Shown here: positions 1-5,608 of the stretch, piece by piece | How positions within the stretch are numbered: the first letter of the stretch is position 1 | How the letters are laid out: every line of letters starts with the position of its first letter | Origin: an uncultured Synechococcus sp. | GTDB lineage: Bacteria; Cyanobacteriota; Cyanobacteriia; PCC-6307; Cyanobiaceae | DNA: 10,255 bases | Assembly (NCBI GenBank): GCA_913020095.1 | Contig: CAJWAH010000043.1 | Location: 1-10,255, forward strand | Direction of reading: 5' to 3' | Notes under the pieces: generated by a model | Told to the model about the DNA's origin: nothing | The model's input: only the letters and a program-made list of their open reading frames with translations | Databases searched by the model: none | Program-made: the position numbers and the translations under genes

Positions 1-1
1 G

Positions 2-1693
2 CGTCAGGGGCTCGAGGCGACCCTGCCGCAATTGCGCGGCGAATTCGGTTTTGCCCTGTTTGATCGCGACGAAGACTGCCTCTATTTGGTGCGCGATCGC
101 TTCGGCATCAAGCCCCTGTATTGGACGATGACCAGCCAAGGGCTGGTGTTTGGCTCTGAGCTCAAGGTTCTGTTTGCCCATCCCGCCGTGAAACGGGACT
201 TCAGCTCCGAAGGCCTGTTCCACCAGCTGATGCAAACGATGGTGCCCGGCAGCACCGCCTTTGCCGGCATCTTCCAGGTGCAACCCGGCCATGTGGTGAA
301 AGTGCAGCGCGAAGGGGGACTGCTGCGCACATCCGGCCACAAGTATTGGGACCTCGATTTCCCCAAGGCCCACGAGCGCGATCAAAGCATCAGCGAAGAG
401 CAGCACATCAACGCCATCCGCAGCTCCTTGCTGGAGGCGATCGAAATGCGGCTGGTGGCTGATGTGCCGGTGGGTTGTTACCTCTCCGGCGGCATCGACA
501 GCTGCTCGATCTTGGGGTTAGCCGCAGCAGTGAATCAAACCCCCGTGAAGGCCTTCACGATCGGTTTTGACGACAGCCGCTACGACGAAACCGACATCGC
601 CAAAGAGATGGCCGAGGCCACCGGCGCCGAGCAAGACGTGATGCGCCTTTCAGGCGATGACCTCTACGACCATTTCGAAACCACCCTCTGGCACACCGAG
701 CGCACGATCTACAACACGCTCGGCGTGGCCAAATATCTGATGAGCCGCCATGTGCGGCACGTGAACTACAAGGTGGTGCTCACCGGCGAAGGTTCCGATG
801 AGCTGTTTGCCGGCTACCCCGCCTTCCGGCGCGACATGTTCTTGCATGGCAGCAACGACGAAGGCGGCGATCAAGACCAGCGCCAGAAACGGCTGGATCA
901 AGCCAATGCCCTGGTGACCGGAGCCATGCTCGCCGCCACGCCCGTGGACGATCCCCACCTCACCGCCGCGGTGGGCTTCACCCCCAGCTGCCTCCAGCCG
1001 TGGCTGGCTTGTGCGCCGCTGGTGCCAGAACTGCTGGCCAGCGAGCGCCGTGAGGCGGTGGCTGGCTACGAGCCGGGCAAAGCCATTGCCGCCACCTTGG
1101 ATCGTTCACAACTCGATGAGCGCCATGTGCTGGACCGGGCCCAGTACGTGTGGATCAAAACCATGCTGGAGGGCCAAATCCTCACCTGGGGCGGAGACCG
1201 GGTGGACATGGCCAATTCCATGGAGGCCAGGCCACCCTTCCTGGATCACCATCTCGCCGCCGTGGCGGTGCAGGTTCCCCCCGAACTAAGGATCAAAGAC
1301 CAGCGCGAAAAGCATGTGCTGCGCGAAGCCGTCGCTGGGCTGCTGCCTGAGCGGCTCTATCACCGCGAAAAATTTGCCTTCATGGCCCCGCCAGCCCATG
1401 CCGATGAGGAAAAGCTGCAAAAACTTGATCAGCTCGTAGCGGCCCATCTCAGCCGCGAGGCGATCGAGACCTGCGGTTTGCTGGATCCAGAGGGGGTTGC
1501 GCAACTGCTCGAACGGCATCGCAACCCTCAAACCCCAGCTGCAGAGCGGGTTCAGCTCGATGCCATGGTGAATCACCTCTTGGGTGTGCAAATCCTGCAC
1601 AAGCTGTTTGTACAGACCGATGTGCCCGCTCAGGCCCGCCAGGCCGCCGATGCACGGGGCTGGCATGTGAGCGAACCGGCACAGGTTTTTTAA
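2..1693 (+). CDS. asnB: Asparagine synthase (glutamine-hydrolysing) family amidotransferase, 5' partial
   Basis: This family transfers ammonia from glutamine to an AMP-activated carboxylate (classically aspartate to asparagine, releasing AMP and PPi) in the cytoplasm. The reading frame is open from base 2 and the first residues (GLEATLPQLRGEFGFALFD) already match the interior of the N-terminal glutaminase domain, so the catalytic Cys2 and roughly 70-80 residues lie outside the window; the TTG at 32 is not a credible start. Visible are RDRFGIKPLYW (about residues 31-41 of the 563 seen), the synthetase PP-loop SGGIDS (162-167), and LTGEGSDELFAGY, typical of the synthetase domain. It ends TAA at 1693, 80 bp before the M20 hydrolase on the same strand. 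The symbol reflects the family: this clade (with HTERTIYNTLG near nt 695-725) could amidate a substrate other than aspartate. The family call is firm, the substrate is not. Confidence 0.93.
   Translation, partial: RQGLEATLPQLRGEFGFALFDRDEDCLYLVRDRFGIKPLYWTMTSQGLVFGSELKVLFAHPAVKRDFSSEGLFHQLMQTMVPGSTAFAGIFQVQPGHVVKVQREGGLLRTSGHKYWDLDFPKAHERDQSISEEQHINAIRSSLLEAIEMRLVADVPVGCYLSGGIDSCSILGLAAAVNQTPVKAFTIGFDDSRYDETDIAKEMAEATGAEQDVMRLSGDDLYDHFETTLWHTERTIYNTLGVAKYLMSRHVRHVNYKVVLTGEGSDELFAGYPAFRRDMFLHGSNDEGGDQDQRQKRLDQANALVTGAMLAATPVDDPHLTAAVGFTPSCLQPWLACAPLVPELLASERREAVAGYEPGKAIAATLDRSQLDERHVLDRAQYVWIKTMLEGQILTWGGDRVDMANSMEARPPFLDHHLAAVAVQVPPELRIKDQREKHVLREAVAGLLPERLYHREKFAFMAPPAHADEEKLQKLDQLVAAHLSREAIETCGLLDPEGVAQLLERHRNPQTPAAERVQLDAMVNHLLGVQILHKLFVQTDVPAQARQAADARGWHVSEPAQVF
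93..100. repeat. HIP1 octamer GCGATCGC
   Basis: Perfect copy of the highly iterated palindrome of cyanobacteria, inside the AsnB-like coding region. Confidence 0.9.
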
Positions 1694-1773
1694 CTGGCTC
1701 TGCGAAATAGTCGCCTGCGCTACCTCAGCGGTTGGCGACAGTGGCCATTGTTACGAGGCGTCTGCGGTGCTGC

Positions 1774-3054
1774 ATGCCTCCATCGGTTGCTCTTTCACTC
1801 CAAACACCCAGTTGGACAGCAGCGGTTGATGAGGCGCGCCTGAGCGCAAGTTTGGACGCCATGGCCGCCATCGGCCTGCAAAGCGATGGCTCCGTCAAGC
1901 GTTTGGCCTTCACAGAGGACGACGGCCGAGCCCGCACCCTGTTCAGCGAGTGGTTGATCGCTGCTGGAGCCAGCGTTCGCGTTGATGCAGCCGGCAATTT
2001 GATTGGCCGCATTGAAGGCACAGAACCGGGCCTGCCGGCCCTGGTGACCGGATCCCATCTCGACACCGTGCCCACCGGTGGCCGCTTTGACGGTGCCCTT
2101 GGCGTGTTGGCTGGGCTGGAAGTGATCCGCAGCCTCAAGGATCAAGGAATCAGCCTGCGCCACCCCTTGGAAGTGGTGGCTTTTGCCGATGAAGAATCCA
2201 CGATGGTGGGTTGCAAGGGGATGACGGGAGTCGCCAGCGACAACCCCGCTGACTACACCTGCAGCAACGGCCAAGCGATCAGCGACAACCTGCCCTGCGC
2301 AGGAGGCAATTGGCAGCAGCTGGGCCAAGCGCGGCGCGATGACGACGCGATCGCCGCTTTTGTTGAGCTCCATGTGGAGCAGGGCGGCATTCTCGAGAGC
2401 CGCGGTGATGCCATCGGTTTGGTGGAAGGCGTTGTGGGCCAGCGCCGCTTCTTGGTGCGCGTTGAAGGCCAGGCCAACCATGCCGGCACCACCCCCATGG
2501 ATGGCCGCCAAGACGCCTTGGCCACGGCGGCCCAAGTGATCCTGGCGGTGCAAGAGCTGGCCAACAACCACCCCGGTGATCCCGTGGGCACCGTTGGCAA
2601 ACTCCAGCTCTGGCCTAATGCCGCCAACGTGGTGCCAGGCCAGGTGGAGCTGAGCGTTGATCTGCGCGACCTCAGCCTCGAGGTTTTGAGCGAATTAGTG
2701 GAGGACTTGGAAAGCCGCCTGCGCAGCATCAGCCGGGCGAGCGGTTGCCCCATCACCCTGCTGCCTCAGTTCAGCGTTGACCCCACCCCAGCGCATCTGA
2801 GCGTTACCGAGGCCATTGCTGCCTCCGCCCAAACCCTTGGTTTGAGCTGCAGCGCCCTGCCCAGCCGCGCGAGCCACGACTCACAAGAGATGGGCCGCCG
2901 CTGGCCCATGGGAATGATCTTTGTGCCGAGCCGCGGTGGATTGAGCCATTCGGCGGCTGAATTCACCAGCAGCCGTCAGTGCGCCGACGGCACCGCTGTG
3001 CTGATGCAAAGCCTGGTGCGCCTCGATCAGCGCTTGAACAAGGTGCCGGGCTGA
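1774..3054 (+). CDS. M20-family Zn-dependent amidohydrolase (N-carbamoyl-L-amino-acid hydrolase / allantoate amidohydrolase type)
   Basis: This 426-residue cytoplasmic metalloenzyme should hydrolyse an N-carbamoyl (ureido) or related amide group, as HyuC, beta-ureidopropionase and AllC do. Seen in order: GSHLDTVPTGGRFDGALG (93-110) with probable metal ligands H95 and D106, FADEES (137-142) with E140/E141, ELHVEQG (198-204) with H200, the substrate-binding NHAGTTPM (235-242), PNAANVVPG (281-289), and SHSAAE (391-396) with the last metal ligand H392. All expected bimetal positions are present, and length is normal for the family (about 400-425). I chose ATG 1774 because it gives a usual N-terminus; in-frame TTG 1732 and GTG 1741 would add 11-14 residues. 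Its stop overlaps the DUF1028 start, which indicates cotranscription and coupled translation. Which carbamoyl or ureide substrate it uses cannot be read from the sequence; automated labels of ureidoglycolate, allantoate or carbamoyl-amino-acid hydrolase would all be family transfers. Confidence 0.92.
   Translation: MPPSVALSLQTPSWTAAVDEARLSASLDAMAAIGLQSDGSVKRLAFTEDDGRARTLFSEWLIAAGASVRVDAAGNLIGRIEGTEPGLPALVTGSHLDTVPTGGRFDGALGVLAGLEVIRSLKDQGISLRHPLEVVAFADEESTMVGCKGMTGVASDNPADYTCSNGQAISDNLPCAGGNWQQLGQARRDDDAIAAFVELHVEQGGILESRGDAIGLVEGVVGQRRFLVRVEGQANHAGTTPMDGRQDALATAAQVILAVQELANNHPGDPVGTVGKLQLWPNAANVVPGQVELSVDLRDLSLEVLSELVEDLESRLRSISRASGCPITLLPQFSVDPTPAHLSVTEAIAASAQTLGLSCSALPSRASHDSQEMGRRWPMGMIFVPSRGGLSHSAAEFTSSRQCADGTAVLMQSLVRLDQRLNKVPG
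2347..2354. repeat. HIP1 octamer GCGATCGC
   Basis: Perfect copy inside the M20 hydrolase gene. Confidence 0.9.
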
Positions 3055-3758
3055 TGACCTTTTCGATCGTTGCCCGAGATCCTGGGAATGGTCGATTTGC
3101 CGTCGCCGTAGCGACGTTCCACCTCGCTGTGGGGGCCACCGTTCCCCACCTGCGCAGAAACACCGGAGCTGCGGCGAGCCAAGGGGCCACCAACCCCTAT
3201 TTGGCCCATCGCGGACTGGAAGCTTTGGGCAATGGCTTGAGCGCCAATGAAGCCCTCGAATGGCTGCTCAAAGGCGATGACCAACGCCACGCCCGGCAGA
3301 TTCAACTGGTGGACGCCAAAGGCCGCTCCTCAGCCTGGACCGGTGGGGAGTGCAATGGCTTTGCCGGCCATCTCTGCGGCGAGAACTTCAGCGTGGCTGG
3401 CAACTGGCTGGAAGACCCTGCAGTGCTTCAGGCCATGGCCGAAACCTTCCGCGACAGCGACCCCAGCTGGAAGATTGGCCGGCGGGTATTGAGCGCGCTG
3501 GCGGCCGGTGAAGCCGCTGGTGGTGATCGGCGCTCACCGATGGCCAGCTCAGCGGCGCTGCAGGTGAGCGGCGAGCTGGATTTTCCGCTGCTAGATCTAC
3601 GCGTGGATTTCAATGCCACCGCCGTCGGCGAGCTGCAACACCTCTACGAGCACAGCCAGCAGAACTGGGTGCAGAACTGGCGTGATCAATTGGCGGCCCT
3701 TCCAGACGGCAGGCCCAGGCCCGCTGATGACGGCGGCTTGAACGCCGGGGTGGCCTAA
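3054..3758 (+). CDS. DUF1028 family protein (possible Ntn-type hydrolase)
   Basis: A 234-residue protein with clear DUF1028 hallmarks: it opens MTFSIVARDP, continues FAVAVATFHLAVGATVP (15-31), and has SQGATNPYLAHRGLEAL (42-58), the QLVDAKGRSSAWTG block (84-97) and GDRRSPMASSAALQV (157-171). Length is about that of the single-domain family (about 220-230). Its biochemical role is not established; as I recall the fold is placed with the N-terminal-nucleophile hydrolases. Consistent with that, residue 2 is Thr, so removal of Met would expose a potential nucleophile. The start is well fixed: ATG 3054 overlaps the TGA of the upstream hydrolase by one base (TGATG), pointing to translational coupling and a job in the same pathway. 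Its TAA overlaps the stop of the convergent membrane-protein gene by a few bases. The activity is inferred; the family call is firm. Confidence 0.9.
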   Translation: MTFSIVARDPGNGRFAVAVATFHLAVGATVPHLRRNTGAAASQGATNPYLAHRGLEALGNGLSANEALEWLLKGDDQRHARQIQLVDAKGRSSAWTGGECNGFAGHLCGENFSVAGNWLEDPAVLQAMAETFRDSDPSWKIGRRVLSALAAGEAAGGDRRSPMASSAALQVSGELDFPLLDLRVDFNATAVGELQHLYEHSQQNWVQNWRDQLAALPDGRPRPADDGGLNAGVA

Positions 3759-4102
3759 CGGCCCTCGCTCAACGAGGGCTCAGCAAAGAAATAGGCAATC
3801 ACGCTGCTGCAGGCGATCGCCAAAAAGATGTGATCCAGCCAGCCAAAACGCACGCCCATGCCCATGAAGGTGATCCAGCTGTTCACCACCACCATCACCA
3901 GCAAAAACACCGCCAACACCAGGCTGAACACCAGCAGATCCTGCTTGCGGCGCACCCAGAGCTGCCAAAGCAACGGCAGCAAAGCCAGCGTTGAGAGGCC
4001 ATGCAGGATCCGCATCGACACTTCGCTGTGCAGGTGCGGTGTGATCGCAGCCCAGAGGTTGGCGGGGATCAGCAGCGATGTGGCAATCAGGTAGGCAAGC
4101 AT
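3755..4102 (-). CDS. Small four-helix integral membrane protein, function unknown
   Basis: A 115-residue, strongly hydrophobic protein with about four predicted membrane helices near residues 1-20, 32-50, 56-78 and 88-107, separated by short polar stretches (TPHLHSE, VRRKQD). I do not recognise a characterised family. The ATG at 4102 overlaps the TGA of the upstream histidine kinase (TGATG), so the two are almost certainly cotranscribed and translationally coupled. That makes an accessory role for the kinase, such as a membrane partner or signal-transfer protein, a reasonable guess but no more. The 3' end converges on the DUF1028 gene, the two stop codons overlapping within CTAA at 3755-3758, with a hairpin-forming sequence just inside this reading frame. 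Confidence 0.82.
   Translation of the reverse strand: MLAYLIATSLLIPANLWAAITPHLHSEVSMRILHGLSTLALLPLLWQLWVRRKQDLLVFSLVLAVFLLVMVVVNSWITFMGMGVRFGWLDHIFLAIACSSVIAYFFAEPSLSEGR
3761..3779. other. Hairpin-forming inverted repeat at a convergent gene junction
   Basis: Perfect 7-bp arms GCCCTCG and CGAGGGC around a 5-nt loop (CTCAA), lying 2 bp after the DUF1028 stop and inside the last codons of the minus-strand membrane-protein gene. Neither strand has a T-run after it, so it is not a classical intrinsic terminator. It could still protect 3' ends or help end transcription from both sides, or simply reflect codon choice. Confidence 0.35.
3813..3820. repeat. HIP1 octamer GCGATCGC
   Basis: Perfect copy inside the small four-helix membrane protein gene. 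Confidence 0.9.
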
Positions 4103-5511
4103 CAGGTGTGATCAGCGCGTTCAACGGGTCGCAGGTGCAGGCTGAACACACTGCCCCTGCCGAGCTGGCTGCGCAGGCTGACCTGGCCGCCCATGCCCTC
4201 CACCAACAATCGCACCACCGATAAACCCAAGCCAGAGCCCTCACCAGCAGGGGCATTGCTGGCGCGCTGGAAGCGCTCAAAGATGCGGTCTTGATCCTCA
4301 GGCGGCACGCCAATGCCCTGATCACGCACTTCAATGGTCAGCTCGTCGGCCGAGGGCAGCAGGGCCAGCTCAACCGGCGCTTCAGGTCCTGAGTATTTGC
4401 AGGCGTTTTCAATCAAATTCAGCAGCACCTGTTGCAGGCGATCGGGGTCGGCATTGGCGATCAGCTCAGCGGAATCCGGCAGCTGCAGAGCGATGCTGCG
4501 CTGCTGGGCGCTCTGGGCCAACTCCTGCACCTGCTCGAGCAAGGGCCGCAATGCCACCGGCTGCTGGCTAACGCTGAGCCTTCCGGAGTCACCGCGGGAT
4601 AAATCGAGCAGATCATCGAGCAAATGGCGCATGCGCAGGGTTTCCTGCTCAGCGGTTTGCAACCCCTTGCGCTGGGAAGCCTCGAGGGTGTCTCCTGTGC
4701 GCAGGGTGCGTTTGATGTAACCGCCAACAATCGTGAGCGGTGTGCGCAGCTCATGGCTCACGGCGCTCACAAACTGGCGTTGATGGCTCCAGGAGAGCGA
4801 CAACCGCTGCATCAGCTCCTCGTAGTTCTCCGCCAGGCGGCTGATCTCTACAGGAGCAGCGCTGAACTGCACGTGGGAGTTCTGCAGGGTGTCTGCCGTC
4901 ACTGTTTCCGTCAGTTCGCTGAGTTGCCGTAAGGGCCGAACAATGCGCCGCACCAACACAGTGACCACCAACAGCGTCAGCACCAAACACACCGACCAGA
5001 TCAGGATCATCCAGGAGATGTAGGAGCTAAAGGCCAGCGAGCTGACGCTCACATCACAAGCAGCCCAAACGCTGGCTCCGCTGGGCAAGCGCAGCACCTC
5101 TTTGGTGAGATAGCGCCGTTGAGCATCGGTGATCACCTGCTGCGAAGGGCGCGCCTGGGCCCGCTCCAGCACATAGGCACTGGGGGGCTGCAGCGGCGAT
5201 CGCGGAAAGATCAACGCGCCATCAGCCTGCTGAAACCAAAAAATGGTGCGTTTATCGCTGATGCTCTCGAGTTGCTGCTGCACCCGTAGACGACTGGGCG
5301 GATCCGGCAACCGCTCCAGGGCCAGGGCAATCCCAGCAGCCGACTGTTCTACCGCCATGCTGTGTTGGCGGAACAGGTTTCTCTCGCTCACCCAGAGCCC
5401 AGCGCAGGAGGCTCCGGTGAAGCCCAGAAACACCGTCACGTAGGTGGCGAGCTGCAGCTGCCCTTGGAGGGTGCCGAGCAAGCGATCGCGCCAATGTTTC
5501 TGGCTGGTCAT
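4102..5511 (-). CDS. Membrane-bound sensor histidine kinase (HAMP-HisKA-HATPase_c)
   Basis: A 469-residue inner-membrane two-component sensor that should autophosphorylate on His and pass phosphate to a response regulator not present in this window. Order: TM1 about 21-40, an extracytoplasmic sensing region about 41-166, TM2 about 167-187, a HAMP-like linker (RRIVRPLRQLSELTE, 188-202, on to about 240), the H-box FVSAVSHELRTPLT with H253, the N-box NLIENACKYS (365-374), G1 DQGIGVP (397-403), F-box FERF (411-414) and G2 GEGSGLGL (423-430). All catalytic motifs are intact. ATG 5511 is preferred because the frame further upstream (to 5667) enters the divergent gene and encodes atypical sequence; GGAGAG sits directly before it, close for a ribosome site. 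The gene is divergent from the ATP-grasp gene across 97 bp and is coupled to the small membrane protein downstream. The sensing region has no domain I recognise, so the signal is unknown. Confidence 0.93.
   Translation of the reverse strand: MTSQKHWRDRLLGTLQGQLQLATYVTVFLGFTGASCAGLWVSERNLFRQHSMAVEQSAAGIALALERLPDPPSRLRVQQQLESISDKRTIFWFQQADGALIFPRSPLQPPSAYVLERAQARPSQQVITDAQRRYLTKEVLRLPSGASVWAACDVSVSSLAFSSYISWMILIWSVCLVLTLLVVTVLVRRIVRPLRQLSELTETVTADTLQNSHVQFSAAPVEISRLAENYEELMQRLSLSWSHQRQFVSAVSHELRTPLTIVGGYIKRTLRTGDTLEASQRKGLQTAEQETLRMRHLLDDLLDLSRGDSGRLSVSQQPVALRPLLEQVQELAQSAQQRSIALQLPDSAELIANADPDRLQQVLLNLIENACKYSGPEAPVELALLPSADELTIEVRDQGIGVPPEDQDRIFERFQRASNAPAGEGSGLGLSVVRLLVEGMGGQVSLRSQLGRGSVFSLHLRPVERADHT
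5196..5203. repeat. HIP1 octamer GCGATCGC
   Basis: Perfect copy inside the sensor-region codons of the histidine kinase. Confidence 0.9.
5482..5489. repeat. HIP1 octamer GCGATCGC
   Basis: Perfect copy near the 5' end of the histidine kinase gene. Confidence 0.9.
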
Positions 5512-5522
5512 CTCTCCATGGT

Positions 5523-5542
5523 CAACAGCCCAGGCGCTGTTG
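5523..5542. promoter_or_regulatory. Inverted repeat in a divergent promoter region (candidate operator)
   Basis: Perfect 7-bp arms CAACAGC and GCTGTTG separated by 6 nt, in the 97-bp space between the divergent histidine kinase and ATP-grasp genes, 11 bp upstream of the kinase start. The dyad shape and position fit a dimeric regulator binding site or a leader hairpin. No obvious -10/-35 pair could be paired with it, and no regulator is identified. Confidence 0.35.
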
Positions 5543-5574
5543 TCAGCTCTCGGGTGCAAGCGCAAACCGCAAAA

Positions 5575-5584
5575 CCTGATCAGG
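5575..5584. promoter_or_regulatory. 10-bp perfect palindrome upstream of the ATP-grasp gene
   Basis: CCTGATCAGG is a perfect palindrome, 24 bp upstream of ATG 5609 and directly abutting the alternative ATG at 5585. It may be an operator half of the divergent region together with the inverted repeat at 5523-5542, or chance in GC-rich DNA. Confidence 0.22.
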
Positions 5585-5608
5585 ATGAGGAGGAGCCTTC
5601 CAGCGGCC

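Noticed and set aside
32..34. TTG 32 as start of the AsnB-like gene
   Set aside because: The frame is open to base 2 and the residues before it match the interior of the glutaminase domain, so the gene is cut by the window edge.
1664..1692. Intrinsic terminator after the AsnB-like gene (six T at 1685-1690)
   Set aside because: The only stems are AACC/GGTT (4 bp) or a 5-bp stem with a G-U pair and a 12-nt loop; too weak, and the T-run is part of the coding sequence.
1795..2571. Long minus-strand open frame (258 codons) antisense to the M20 hydrolase
   Set aside because: It lies wholly inside a gene with all family motifs intact; the composition (His/Gln/Ala-rich, no domain) is that of a GC-rich shadow frame.
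5444..5608. N-terminal extension of the ATP-grasp gene to 5444
   Set aside because: The extra codons overlap the 5' end of the kinase gene and encode Cys/Trp/Arg-rich sequence unlike the family start; ATG 5609 or 5585 fits better.
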